DNA from: Mimachlamys varia
Lineage: Eukaryota; Mollusca; Bivalvia; Pectinida; Pectinidae
DNA: 64,000 bases
Direction: 5' to 3'
Assembly (NCBI GenBank): GCA_947623455.1
Contig: OX392532.1
Span: 24,464,792 to 24,528,791 of the forward strand
This document shows, one piece after another, positions 36,266 through 50,500 of the stretch. The translations under genes and the position numbers were made by a program. How positions within the stretch are numbered: the first letter of the stretch is position 1; every line of letters begins with the position of its first letter. Below the pieces are notes generated by a model that did not search any database, was not told where the DNA came from, and saw nothing but the letters and a program-made list of their open reading frames with translations.

Positions 36266-36743
36266 TTACAATGTACAGGTACATTGATGTAGAACCAGGT
36301 GTAAACAATGTACAGGTACATTGATGTAGAACCAGGTGTAAACAATGTGCAGGTACATTGATGTCGAACCAGGTGTAAACAATGTACAGGTACATTGATG
36401 TCGAACCAGGTGTAAACAATGTACAGATACATTGATGTCGAACCAGGTGTAAACAATGTACAGATACATTGATGTCGAACCAGGTGTAAACAATGTACAG
36501 GTACATTGATGTCGAACCAGGTGTAAACAATGTACAGGTACATTGATGTCGAACCAGGTGTAAACAATGTACAGATACATTGATGTCGAACCAGGTGTAT
36601 ACAGGTACATTGATGTCGAACCAGGTGTAAACAATGTACAGGTACATTGATGTCAAACCAGGTGTAAACAATGTACAGATACATTGATGTCGAACCAGGT
36701 GTAAACAATGTACAGGTACATTGATGTAGAACCAGGTGTAAAC
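36266..36743 (+). repeat. 37-bp minisatellite, about 13 units
   Basis: Unit ACAATGTACAGGTACATTGA followed by TGTCGAACCAGGTGTAA, with a few substitutions and one copy lacking about 7 bp (near 36600). Several overlapping open frames across it (36069-36708, minus) are by-products of the repeat. It lies about 570 bp beyond the probable gene A poly(A) signal. Confidence 0.97.
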
Positions 36744-36914
36744 CAGCCTCTATACTCCAGTGATTCCTCTTATTTACCCTCTACCCACCACTGGATTATG
36801 TCATAGCAAAATTGAAAGCACACAGCTTGCTGTTTCCATTTGTTTTAGATTAAAAAATTTTACCAATCCTAGCAATACCTTTCAGTTTCACTGTTACATA
36901 GCTATAAAATTCTT

Positions 36915-37302
36915 TTAAAGGCCCAGTATATGTAACTTTCGGCAAAACTTAAAAATCAAGCCTTATAACTTTTTATATTTATAGATTTAGTTAAGATTAA
37001 CTGATATCAGCAATATCCAAGATAAATTCTTACGCGGTTACCAGTACAACAGCAGTTGAAACTCGGTATCAGTAAACACACGTCCATTTTGAATTGTCTT
37101 CTACCTTTCGGCTTGTTGTTTAAGTGGGCCACACCTGAATTATTTTCAGTCCTTTGAATTTTTCTGTCAAGAGTTTCTTGTTAGTTACCGCTCAGGTTTA
37201 CTTCATTTACGGCTTATTTTTGCATGGTTATCAACTTTATTTTTTTCATAATTTTTCAGAATCACGAAAAATTTCCTGAAGTTACGTATATTGGGCCTTG
37301 AA
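36915..37302. repeat. 388-bp MITE, copy 2
   Basis: Second copy of the family at 10288-10671, in the same orientation, with ends TTAAAGGCCCAGTATATGTA and ACGTATATTGGGCCTTGAA. It lies downstream of gene A. Confidence 0.85.
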
Positions 37303-40300
37303 TATTCATCAAGGGATCAAACTAATCTTCTTGTCTCATCACTTAAGAGGCCCACACTGAGGCTAAAATTTTGTCCTAGCATTTTTCCAGTGGTGTAGAG
37401 AACTTCAATGAACATAACTTTTTGATTATCCAAAGATGGAGTTATATGTCACGATGAATATGAGTGCCAATATCTTAAGAGTAATCAACCACAGATACAT
37501 GTATAAGTATAATTTATTTGTTAATATATAAACTTAATTTATGTAACATGGATCGAAATAAGGTTTTCAGGATATAAGCCCATATTGGGTCTTAATGTGA
37601 GGGGACACCAGAATACCCGTCATTCAGCAGGTGACCCATGCCAGTACCTGATGTCTCCAGGGAATCAAACACTGGCTGTCCTGGTGAAGGACAATATTTG
37701 AAATATTTTCTCACGGTTTTTGTGTTTTTCTTGCCTTCAGTCAAGAATCCTTGATGAATTTGTTTCATATTCATTAATAATTTTAATTAACAATTTATTT
37801 CGGTGTGATATTAAGTCTAATAATTACATCAACAATTGTTTTCGTAGATGATAATTTCATACTTTGTGTCATAAACATCTTGGAACCAAACATTTGGGTT
37901 ATTGAAATTAATTATAATTATTCAAAAAAATAATTAGATTATATATTATATGAAACATATTTTCATTTTCTGAAAAATGGAAATCTTTATCTTTTGGAAG
38001 AATTTATAGTTACAAATAATAAAAAAAAATAGAGGCAATGCAACTTATAGTGTATTAGTTTAAATATATTCGAAATAGAAGTGTGGATATTTGATGTGAC
38101 AGGTCCCGTAAGTTGTTCCAATACATTGTAGATAATTAGATGATTGATGCATGATGTTAACACTAGTTGTAATTTACTGGTTACTGTTGTGCATCTTCTT
38201 GTGTTCCATTATGTCCCCTTCCTGCCTCAACAATTTAATCAAAACCCATTTTTATGTACGGTGCAGTACAATGTCTTTATCATTGTACATGCCTTATTTT
38301 TATGGTTACCTCATTGTTCAAATTGTCATTGTACTTTGTATGGTGAAAGTGAAAGTAGATATATTTATAGACTGCGTATAAATCATTGCTACAGATGTAG
38401 TACAGTGTATGCAGAGCATGGTCTATGTGATAATTTGGTATACAGTGATGTGCTTTAAGTCTTTCACTTTCACTTTCCTTTTGGATTCTTTATCAATTCA
38501 TCCTTTTTGAGTAGTTTTTTTCCTCCCATGTTGAAATAAGTTTTTTCTTAAAAAATTTTCATAACTCACATTACATTTGATTTTTTTCTGTAGTTTTTGA
38601 GAAATTGCTTTTATCTGTATATACAATTGTACCTGACAACCTGTGATATCCTCTCCATATATACAAAGTAAACATTTTCAATAGAATCGATACATTTTAC
38701 TGATTTATCAATTGTAAGAAGCAGAAAAATGTAGCAATTTGTTTTTGAAAGTACATATGCAATATTGCTAATATTATGCCAAATTTTAAATTTTGAAGTT
38801 GGAAAAAATGAAAGAAAGTAGTTACATAATATAAAAAACAAAAGGAAAAATAGGTTAAAGGGAAAGATTTACTGCACATGACTGTGATATGATACAGTAT
38901 TATAGATGTAGAAACCTATAATGATAGACTTGTTTGAACATTAATATTATATTGTTTCTCTTCAGTCTACAAAAGTCTACATATTTGCCTATTGGTAATT
39001 TAGCCATTGGTAATTTTGCCCTGCACAACTGTATGCTAAATGTTGGCAAATTTAAATTCACTCTAGTGAGATATTCAACCTCATTGTATCCTCGATATCC
39101 AGGGATTATGTTGGTGATTAATACCTTAGATATTGAGGATTTGGAGAGGGTAGAAAAAGCAAAAATTACATTGCACCACAAATTTCTTGTTATACATTAA
39201 ATGTGCCGAGATCCTGCCACAGCCATATATGATAACCAGTCGGGGATCTTGAAATCATATGGAAAGAAACTGAAATAGCAGTGTTTTAACATGTGATTTA
39301 GCATGGGGCTATTCTTAACTTTTGTAGGTTTTGGCAGCTTTGGCTTGAAAATAGGGGACCAACCTGTACCCATAAAACATGAAAAATTGTTCATTTTCAG
39401 CATTATGTATATAAACGTTTGTGTTCGAAGATATTCATTGTAACATTTAAAATATGATGAGAATATGACTATAGCATTTGATAAAATGCCTTTTAGTCAA
39501 TCTTTCACTTTCTTTGACCCTAAATATTTTCCCTAAACTTTTGTCTTTTAACAATAACAATGATATAGATGAAGTGTTGTTAATTGTTTCATTTGTGAAA
39601 TGATATGTTTAGGTCTATCAATCATGACACGTACCCCACCAGTCACAGAATACTGTCTTGATTTTACCCGTTCAGCGTTATTTTCTGTCACTTCCTTATT
39701 AGGTACATGAATGACAGATATACCATGACAAGAAACACTACTCGGACATCATGGGAACAACAGATATGTCGCCACAATGAGCTCTCGACAGGAGAAGCTG
39801 AAATTTTCAGAGAGAAATCAATGTCTCCCTACTTTGATGGTGAAGCATTGAAATCTCTTACATGGGGTGTGATTTGTGGTGCTCTATGTTTGTTTGTTGA
39901 GGGTAAGACAGCCGAAAATCAAACCTCACACTGGAGATTCTCTGTTACACCCTTAAAGGTATACGACAATTCCTTTCTATTCATTTATAAATGGCAGTTG
40001 TGAACGAGTGCATGTTTGGGCAGTGCTGAAATTGTTGATAGCTGGCTGTTGATGCCTAAATTGCAGCACAGCCATTTTATTTAGTATTATTTAGAAAAAA
40101 TTATATGCGCTTGTCATAGTGTGCGCAGAAATAATGCAAAACGTGCTTAAATGTAATGACTATGGAACATTAAATCCAGTCATAAATTACATACAAAAGT
40201 ACTATTTTGTTCACCACAAAAGTTTGGTTAAACCTCTCTGAAATGTGGTATGAAGCATGCCATTATTTATGTTATTATGTCGATATTGTTAAAGTGCTTA

Positions 40301-43300
40301 GTCTAGCGTTGTTTGTTTTAGTAAGTTTATTTCAATGTTAGAATTGCTCAAATCGATGAAAATGCCTGCTGACAAAAACGGTGTCTACAGATACAAAGTA
40401 TTAAGTTTTTAAATAATAAATAAGATTTTACGAAATAATAGTGTTTTGTAGTGAAGTGCCCGGTGCATATTTTAACCCTGTTAATAATATTATATCAAAT
40501 CATTATTCATATTCTTCCACATGCTTTGTCAAAGAAAGACAGCTACAAAATATAGTCAATTATATATACTATATGTATTTTAACATGTTTCTTTGATGCT
40601 TTTAAACTGATCTCAGCTTCATGCGAATGATGAAGATGTATTGCTCTAGCTGCAGATCCATTAGTGTCTAATGTGCTTGTGTTCTATGCTTTATTACAGT
40701 GCACTCCTCTTTATATCATGTTGCATTTGTCAGACAAAAAACATGATATTAACAGGAATGTGACATTAAGAGAAACATGTTTTTCCACTAAATCTATTGC
40801 ATTTCCAATCTCCATAACTAAAAGTAAGCAATTCAATGTATATATGAAGATGTTTCAATATAAATATATAACATTATTTCAATTAAAAAATATTTTTGGG
40901 GTTATTCTTTATTTTATATGCAACAATTTGTACAGGTTGTATATCTTAAATTAATGGAAATGACATCATTTTCTGGATATTTTATGTAATTAGTTAAAAA
41001 AAAACATGATATTAAGAGGAATTCACCTTAAAATACATGATATTAACCTAATGAAATTACATAGATTATATAGAGAGAAAAATGGTGCTTGGGAAAAACA
41101 TGATATAAAAAGGAATGTGATATTAACAAGAGTGATATTAAGTGGAGTCAACTGTAATAGCATTCGCCATGGAAAGGCAATATTATAGAGGAAGTCGAAC
41201 AACCTAGCGATTACCTGATAAAGGCATTGAACCTTGACCCTGTAATGGAAGGCTAGTGATCGTAGATTATAATCTGATGCCTTTACTACTCGGTCAGTAT
41301 TGATTAATGTTCAAGACATGTGGAAATGAAGTATTTCATCTCATGTCAGTGTGGCTTTCTCCGTAGAAATACCTGATTCTCGGACGGAATAGTTTCCACA
41401 TCAAGCAAATACTTGATTTAGTACATCACCACCTGTCCCTTCAAAAGATTGTATTTAGTGTCAAATAGTCCTACAAGACCTTTTTTGTACTGTTCTGCAG
41501 ATGAATACTTAAAAAGTATCTCCACACTAATTGTTAGTAGGTCAATTGGGTTTCATATATTTATAAAAAAAAATGTCAGGTACATTGATCCTAATTTGTA
41601 AATGTATAGTATCAAATGTTTTTAAAACCTATTTGCCTATTTACTTTATATCTCCAAATAACCTTGATGTTGGCAACACATATCAGAACCATCGCTGCTC
41701 TTAAAATGGCCTATAATTCTTGTGTTGATAAAACATTTTTCCTTTTTAATGAATATACCATGCAAGTCTCATTTAGGTGGTTGATTTGGTTTTCTTGATT
41801 TAATCTATGCGGGATATCCTAATCTGTGTTTGACTAAATATAAATGATTACTCGAAATAATGATTTTTTCACATCCATGTCTTGTGCGTATCCAAAGACG
41901 ATGGAAAGAAGGAACCACAAGTCTTATAATCTAGAATCCCTTCCCAACATTTGTACAAGTGTGTCATCTGTAGTTAACTTTTTCATGTTCATCTACAACA
42001 TTGATATGTTAATTATATTACTGTATAACAAACTGGAAAATCCTGTAAAATATACATGACAGTTTAAGTAATATGTAGAAATCTTTGGTATTTTGTGGGA
42101 AATAAATGACTTTTTTGCAATACTTTTTTTTTACAAGTAGATTTGTGTATCGGTTTTTTTCAATAACACTAACAAAACTAATATTTATACATATGATTTC
42201 ATAACATTCCATATTTTTGTTTTCTTTTTATTTCCTTTGCAAAATGGCTCTTCTATGGAAGTTTTATTTTAGCCAAACATAATTCTTGTGATATATGTAT
42301 AAACTGTTTCGCAGATTTTCAACATCAACACTTTCTTTGGAAGGATTACTATTATGAACATAATACAGCCCTAAGAAATTCGCAAAGTTTTCTTCCTCAG
42401 ATAAATAGGGAAACCGAAACCAGTACTAAAAACCGAAATACTTGGTTGGTATACAAAATATTGACACCTTCATCAGGATCATGATTATGTCAAGGTGAAA
42501 GTCAGAGAGTGCTTTTTAAAAAAATAGAATGAAAGAAAAAATAGGGGACGAATGATACAATTTAGTTAAAAAGAAAGATTTTAAAGGAAATTTTATGGGT
42601 AGTTTAGGATGTAAGCATGTGATTTGCACATCACGTTTTAGTTTATTCCACATGATATTAATCTGTGACAGTACACTCATTGTTTTAGATTTTGTTTTAG
42701 TAATGTTGATGTATACGGCACTTTGTTGACAATCAAACATGATTGTGTTCAAATAAATTCTTTATTTTATCTCCTAGTCAATGTGTCTTGCATTGCATGA
42801 TTGAAATTATATTTGAAGTGATAAAACAAAAGACGGTGATAAACTTTGATAAAGCAATGCTACAACACATGAATTCGACACAACTGTATATTTGTTTTAA
42901 ATGCTCAGTATTGTATTGCACTGTCGTAACAGAAAAATGACAGTTACCTTATATTGCATTCTTAAATATATGCTGATTTTCTTATGTTATTATTCACACA
43001 CTTGAGAATATTGTAGATGATAGAAAAACAGTACCGAATATATGAAATGTCATCAACAACCAGGTTAAACGTTACAGCTGTATACGGCCCTGATTAATTA
43101 ATAACCAATTACTGAAGGTATGTGATACACTGATACGTGTGATGATTTCCCAGGGGACAGTGTTTGTTTTACCTGTTACACTTAACTTTCAGAGAGAAAT
43201 GGCTAGCAAGGAAAAGGAATATATTTTACAATTGTTTTTCTCTTTTACGTAATTCTTTACCAAAAAGTGCATGTGCTGTATCTACATGATTGCTAATTGT

Positions 43301-44489
43301 TAATTTGTTTAAGGGATTTTAATTTTATAATATTCTTTTATTATCAATATTAACATATTTGCGATATCTAAATATTCCAATACATACAATGTATGTACAT
43401 TAAATACTGAACTGGAAATATCAATTATTGTACAGGTATTTTTCAAAAGAAAAATTGATATATTTATTCTCCAGCGTAATGGACCAATTAGACCGAACAG
43501 ATGGTATGAATTTTGCTGTTTTACTACAGAAGTAGCTATTTTGTAAACATGATTCAATACATGATTCAATTTGTGTTGTAATAACTATACCGTTATGAGA
43601 TTGATAGTGATATTTGTGTTTTGTGCACGTGCTAGATAGTATATGATTCAATGTTAGGTGTTATATTTGATGAACATTAATGAAACTAATTTCAGAACTG
43701 AATGGATTTGTTCCGCGTATTTTTTCTATCCGTTTTCGTGAAAAACACTTCCAAAGTTTCAAAGTAAAACGAATCTGGTCTGGAAGGTTAGCCTGAAAGT
43801 TATAATACATATCTTAAAAAAAACAACAACAGAAAACCTTTCAAATTACTTCAAATATATTCATTATAACGGAAGGTAGTATTCGTGACGAATGCATATG
43901 CTTTCACTACCGAATACAGTAAAATTTTCGTAATTCCCCATCTGTATGAAATTACTTTAAGCTTGTTGTTTACAAGACATTATTATGATATAATTGGAGA
44001 TATATTTCAGCATCACTAGAGATTGCTAGATACAACATCTATATATGATCAATATAATGATTATAATAATGTATTTTAATCTAATAAAGAATATTGTTTG
44101 GATTTACAAGTGTCTTGTTTTTGTCAGTTATGTTATATATTTATATTGATGGTTTCAATAGCAAACCAATTTGAAGTGTTATACTTACTTCAGGTATGAG
44201 TATATAATTATATATTAGCTTTATACATTTATATGAAGACAGTTTAAACGTGTTTTTTGAATATCCTTTGATACACCGGATCATAGTGTATTGGACATGT
44301 AAATGCATCGTCTTTAAGACTCATTATAATCATGAGAATATGCAATTTAGATACTTTGATATATAAATTGTGCAGAAAATAGGCCATAAAGACCAGTGAC
44401 AGACTGTGACGTCGTTGGAAGTTTATTTAAGCTTTATTTGTAGAGTGTAAATTGTGTGATATCCTTTGATGCATTGGGATATAACTAGG
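37303..44489. other. Intergenic, no supported gene
   Basis: AT-rich. A 98-codon plus-strand frame (39707-40003) has no recognised domain and no convincing splice partners. Around 40737-41150 the motif CATGATATTAA with GGAATGTGA recurs irregularly, suggesting an old dispersed or tandem repeat. No tRNA, rRNA or transposon protein was recognised. Confidence 0.5.
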
Positions 44490-44665
44490 GTTATACACAC
44501 CTGACCCTTCTGCTTCTACATTAGTTTTCCCATCTTTTGGCCCCTAGCATCACTGACGAGTCCCAGAAGGATGATGCATTCATTTTTTTCGGCATAATGT
44601 ATCTATTACTAAATTTAAAAGGCACATCATGTATATGTAACGTCATCTTTAGTGAATGCTGTATC
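44490..44665 (+). repeat. Repeat shared with 19131-19335, degenerate hammerhead-like core
   Basis: Second copy, with CTGACGA at 44553-44559, stem GTCC/GGAT around CAGAA, then GATGC where GAAAC would be expected. Flanking blocks ATGTATCTATTACT and CATGTATATGTAACGTCATC match the first copy loosely. Confidence 0.5.
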
Positions 44666-46883
44666 CATAAAAACACATGCGTCTACAAGTTCAATGAATC
44701 ATTTTATTTAAGAGTAAATGCAATTCAGACACTTAAAATTGTTCAGAAAAAAGGTCATAAGGACGAGTGATGGACTTTGACCTTGTCAGAAAGAAAATCA
44801 GGGAAAAGAGAAACTAACAATGAAACGGAAAACATTACAAGTACCAAGTCATCTGTCGTGTCCTCGATATCCTCTCTGTACACCACCCGAAAGGAAACTT
44901 GTTCTGTAGGAGCCTACATCCGTCGGATGTACAATATTTATACCCCATTGGAATAAGAGGCGTATATTTTTTGCACTTGTCGGTAGACCACATTTTTTCC
45001 TATCAAACTCTTTATTGGTTTGGTATTTCATGTGGGTTGGTCATTGGTAGAAGATGGTTCCTCTTAATTTTCAGGTTAATGCCAAGGGGTGAAATGCAAT
45101 AACTCAAAACAGTTAGTTTCTGCGCAACAACGTTGTACGCCAAGGTGATGTCAATGGTTCCCCAATGCGTTTAATGACACGTAAAAATTACTGAAGAAAC
45201 CTCATTAGTATTAAGGTCAAGCTCATATTTAACATCTTTATATATCAAGGTAATCAGGTCAAGTATTGCATCTTTGAACTGCTCAACTATTAGCACCACA
45301 TAACATAGCGGGCCCTTGCTTAAACTGTGTATGTACTATAGTCACATTGAAAAGCATATTCCAAATTCACAGAAACCCCATACAGAAGGTTGTTTTTTAC
45401 TCTACAAACAGCAACTTGTACCCTTAACTTAAAAGAGTAGAATGTAAAAGCAGATGCGAATGCCATATTCAAACATCAATTCTAAATATAGAATAAGTTT
45501 AAAACTTAACAGGAGGTAGGGCATAGCTGCTCTTATAATTAAGTCAAATAAGAGCTCAAATATTATTAAGGAAAATCTTGTCAAGACTGGAACTTTTAAA
45601 CTGTTAAAGGGGAGATGTTAACGTTTGTCTTGACAAAAGCAAATCTCTATTGACTTGTGAATATTCTAAAACTCTGAAAGCAATATTTCTGGGTGCACAA
45701 TTTATAACGATGAGAACATAATTGCATTCCTATGAATTAATTGAATGTTAATATGTACATTTACAAAGTATGATTTAGTATATTATCATAATAAAGAGCT
45801 TGAGGTCATAATGGCCTCAAATAAAAGCAAATAAAGAAGAAGCAACAACTTGTACGCCAATTTGTTCCGCAACCTGATTAAAATCACAACTTGATCCCCG
45901 CGCCGTTTCGTAAATTTCTCTCTGCTGCGTCAAACAGCGAGAAGTTTACAAATCGAACGGCACAGAGATCAAAATGTGATTTTTATCAGATTGGCTTGTT
46001 CCCAAAGGGCCTATTGTCATTTACTCGTACGTTGTGCGTTTAGATGGCTAAGTTGAGGGGCATATATGTTTAAAGCACTTTTCTTGTTTTTTATTTATTC
46101 TAGGAAATATTTATTCAATATCCAACAAAATGTACTCACGTATTTTTTAATTTAGGAGAGGAAAACAAGTTTGACGCTTGTATAAATTAGTAATGAACCA
46201 AAACGCCCCTACAGATTGTACAGGGAGCCTCCCTCCCCCCTACGGACCTGCAATGTTCAGACGATGTGGTACTTATTTTAATATTTGAATTAAATACATT
46301 TCGTCTGATTCGTTTACAACAACGGGTATATTCTATTGAAAAAACAAACTACACTACAATAAAGGTATTAATTAAAACCAAACACGTGTATGTTGTTATC
46401 TAATTTTTATTTCAATGCATTACGACACCTTGATTCATTTGGGGGTCTAACCGTTTAACATAACCCAGACCAAATATAACTTGGTGAAAAACTAAACATA
46501 TAATGTAACACTGTAATACTAGCAAGGCTCTTACACATTAGTTTGGAAAAAGGATAAAAAAGCATGAATTCAAAGGCCGCCCGCGATACCAACTAACCGT
46601 TACTGTAGAGTGTTAACTGAGCTCTAAGCTAATTCCACGTAGTAATGCCTTCATTTAAAGGTACGCATTGCTTGCCCTAACACCGGTACTTATTTTATTG
46701 GCAATGACCTTCGGATCGTTATAGGTAGTATATACCGTAGTAAGGTATATACACATGGGTCACATACCTACGTAATACAGTTTTCTATGTGATCGGGTGA
46801 TCGGTGGACAGGGCCATGGTTCGGTGAAGCGGGTAGCCGACAGGAATACATGAATGTTTGATACGGCGAAGTATCGTGGACTG
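44666..46883. other. Intergenic up to the gene B promoter
   Basis: Apart from the MITE at 45871-45994, no features were recognised. The last ~250 bp before the TATA-like box are less AT-rich and contain CpG (GATCGGGTGATCGGTGGACA), as expected near a promoter. Confidence 0.5.
45871..45994. repeat. 124-bp fold-back MITE of the same arm family
   Basis: Two inverted arms with AACCTGATTAAAATCA at the outside and CTGCGTCAAACAGCG at the centre. Both carry the GATC(C/T)C(C/T)G(C/T)GCCGTT block. This compact element gives the likely complete form of the family. Confidence 0.8.
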
Positions 46884-46891
46884 TATATAAA
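46884..46891 (+). promoter_or_regulatory. Candidate TATA box of gene B
   Basis: TATATAAA lies upstream of a predicted noncoding first exon (start about 46910-46920) that ends at a strong donor, CG then GTAAGT, at 46976/46977. An acceptor ending in CATTGCAG at 47386 then opens the exon holding the start codon at 47393. The 5' UTR intron would be about 410 bp. The spacing is right for a TATA promoter, but no transcript evidence is available. Confidence 0.5.
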
Positions 46892-47392
46892 CTGTACTGT
46901 GAGTGAGGAAAGAAACATTAGTGATTTCAGCCTCTTGGAGCTAAAATGTGACAGACAGAAGGAATAACCAGAATCGGTAAGTGGTCTCGCACTGAACCAA
47001 TCGTCTAATTATAAATGTACGAGGAATGATTTGAACGCGTGTAACCGGAACGATTAAAACTGAACCTTTACTCCGGCAATGTTTGTTAAGTCTTATTACA
47101 ATGTTAGCATACAATAGCTGTCAGTGTACTGTCTCACCTCAACAGTGTACACCATTGTTTATGTTGCTTTCGTTTCGTTAATGTATGTAGATTCTGCTAA
47201 GCTCGATCAATGCATTGTTAGCTTGATTATGTTTCGTTTTGGCTGAATGAAATCAAGAGAGTTCTGAGTGGTTGAGTCTTACTACGTATATCACATAGAG
47301 CAGCAAACACGTGATGTTATCATGTTTACAAAGACGTACGTATATGACGAAGCGTTTGGTTTCATTTAGGCCGTGTCTCATTGCAGATTAGA

Positions 47393-47509
47393 ATGGGTGA
47401 TCCGGGCATCAAGCAAGATATTAATCCTTCTGGTGTGGAAGTTGTACCGGGTGTTGTGGAAGGGGGGACGAAAACCCTAACTACAGAACAGCAGTCGACA
47501 CTCAGTACG
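47393..47509 (+). CDS. SEC14L2: Gene B first coding exon (39 residues)
   Basis: It begins MGDPGIKQDINPSG and ends ...TTEQQSTLST at a GTAAAG donor in phase 0, the phase needed to join FRNRV of exon 2. The ATG lies 7 nt after a probable splice acceptor (CATTGCAG), so an untranslated exon is expected upstream. The Gly/Val/Thr-rich extension is absent from gene A and has no domain I recognise. Confidence 0.8.
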
Positions 47510-50500
47510 GTAAAGTGTATATTTACATTCATATTCAACATAATTCACTCATGCATGCAGTCACGACTATTTATAGTTTATACTACACGTTTTAATGCCC
47601 CCTCGTTTCAGGCAGCTTTAAATCCAACAATAAAGAGAGTCGTAAATCCTTCGATCGTTCAGCGAAAAATCGATAGTTTTTAACGTTGCTATAACGCGGT
47701 CAATCTACCCACAGCACCTGTTCAACTTAAACGTCGAATGTACTAAATCGGCATGCAGAGTTTTCCTCCTTTAATGATAGGGATTGTTGTATGTCTGCAG
47801 AACGACTTTTCAAGCTACCGAATTGTTTTTCATCGGATATACAAATGTGTTATAGGATTGTATGTTATCTGAGTGCTATTTTGTTGTCAATGGAATAATG
47901 AAAAGTAATGAGATTGTTTAATGGAAAATTATCAAACATTTCTCTAATTCAGCTAGAAATGGAGTCATTCTTAAAACCATTTATTTTAACCTTGGAGTGT
48001 CGGATTTCTCGTTTAAAATAGTTTTTGAATAAACGAGGAACAAATATCAAGTGTTGTGAAAGAAATTTCAATTATATAATTCTTAGACCGAAACATGTTC
48101 ACTCTGACAGGGGAAGCTGACAATATCTAAAAGCAACTAGAAAGATTAAACTTTGCTCCATTTTATCGACTGAATACATCTTTCACCAGACTAAGGTCCC
48201 TTCCTAAACTTTGAATATGTTTTATAAATTATGTGAAATTAGTAACTTCCGTAGTACATTGTTATTTATACTTACATTTCATTTCAAATAGTATTTCTTT
48301 GTATATTACTTTTTAAAGTAATACAGATGCTTTTTTGAAGATGTTTGGGTGAGACAGGGAGAGACAGACAGACGAAGAGGGAGAGAGACAGGGACGGAGA
48401 CGGGGAGAGGAGGCAAACAATTATATAACCGATAAACCGAATAGATAATTTGAGTACATTGTATGCTGTTTTTACTATGCAGAAAGAACATACAGATACT
48501 CAGATTATAAAGGGTCGATATTTGATTATGCTATCAGTTTCTGGTACATAAATAGGCATACACACATATCAAAACCTGGACATATGTGCTTTATGTGAGA
48601 TATTCCATAAAAACAAATACAACAATTGTTTTATAGTAGTTCTTGGAAATGAATTCTTTCACCCATTTAAAGGGTTATAGAGTATAAAGGGTTCGATATC
48701 AAGTAAGGCTAAATAGTGAATTCATTTCACACTTTATTTGAGAGAGATTGACTTTATATGTTATAGTAACTAGGATCTTTATATAATATATTACAAGCTG
48801 TAGACGACGCACTATTACTATTGATAAACTCTTGCTGAAATAGTATTACACTTGTCACACGATCGAAAAGAAAACTCGTGGTGCACTTGTTACAGGATGT
48901 CACACAAGTAGGTTAGCAGGGCCATTAATTGAATCTACAACGATGACACATACAGACACGAGAGTCATTAAGTTAAGTATGCTTGAAAGAGACGATGAAT
49001 AGTGGTAAGAATTAACCGCCATACCAGATATAATCTCTAACCATATAGCACGAACATGCATATAGTGTTATCGAAAGTCATTTAATGGGCTATTCACATT
49101 TGCACAAAATAATTCAAAAATGTTATTAAATAAAACAATACGACTCGTATTACTGCTGACGCCTCCGTGCATTCACGTCCTAATCAGTTATGTTCCGTGT
49201 TCGTTTTTGTTGTCATTATGGACAAAGAATACCCGTACTAACGTACATGTACAGTAATTGGTTAAAAAATACTTGTATTTTATTTCAAGAGTTTCTCTTA
49301 TCTTATTACATTCCTTTTGTAAACGTGATATATGTTATCGTCCACAACTGAAGATAATATACATTGGTTCTTAATTTCCAATAACTATTAAGAAACAAAT
49401 TTTGCATTCGTGTGTATGGAATATCTCCAAAAAATCACACCTTTTGATGCTGATATAAGGCTTTGCATATTACAGAAGAATGATATCGAACCGCTTATAA
49501 TCTGAGTATCTGTACACTCATCTGCATAGTAATAACAGTATACAATGTACTCAAATTATCTACTCGGTTTCTCGGTTATGTAATTGTTTGTCTCCTCTCC
49601 CGTCTCTGTCTCTCTCCCTCTCTGCTCGTGTGTGTGTGTGTGTGTCTGTTTCTTTCTCTCTATCTCCCTTGTCTTACCAAACATCTTCATCTTCGCATCT
49701 GTAGTACTTGTGAGTTTGAAAAACAATGCATAAGGACATATTATTTGGAAGGAAGCGTAACTTTATAGAATATCTATAACACAAAGTTATAAATATTTAT
49801 CAGGAAATCAACTAAACAAGTTATATAAAAGATGACGTAATACACACATATGTTGCATGTTTTAAACATGTTTTATTTTCCAACATTACAAGAAACAGAT
49901 GGAATCAACCACTTGTGTGAGTGGGTATAATAAAATATGTGTGAACATTTAATGAATACTTCCATCAGTTTAATCGATTGATTGATATTATTCACACAGT
50001 TCCGAAACCGAGTTCAGGATGCTATCAAACCTGACCACGACGACAACTTCCTTCTCAGGTGGTTAATAGGTAAGTAACAGGTATATTTACATATTATTGA
50101 ATAATAAATAGAAATGTTTTGAAAGCATTCGGTTTAAGTCATTATTTGACACAATATATGTGGTCATAAGACTTTTGAGATGATCTCATTGTATTTTAAT
50201 CATCACAAATCATTCATCAATCTTTTCACTTTTCAACATTTTAATGAATTTTACATTTTTTATAAAAGCTTTGTTTTATTCACCTTAACAGTTTAAATAC
50301 CACTGGCAGGTCCATTATATAATAATACCATTGATGTAAACAGAAAAATATTTATCAATGATCAATTTTAAATGGATACAAATAATTTGTTCTATTACAG
50401 CAAGAAATTTTGACCTGACAAAGTCAGAGGAGATGTTGAGAAATGTAAGTGTATATAAACATATATACGAACAGTGTATTGTGAGAACTATAAGGACAGA

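Noticed and set aside
36069..36708. Several long overlapping minus-strand frames (up to 200 codons) with FTPGSTSMYLYIV-type repeats
   Set aside because: They come from the 37-bp minisatellite, which cycles through all three frames; no start context, splice sites or independent homology.
39707..40003. 98-codon frame beginning MNDRYTMTRNTTRTSWEQQI
   Set aside because: Composition is plausible but no domain, neighbouring exon or conserved signal was found; left as intergenic.
47381..47392. Upstream TTG start for gene B
   Set aside because: TTGCAG is more likely the end of a splice acceptor; the first ATG at 47393 fits a eukaryotic start.
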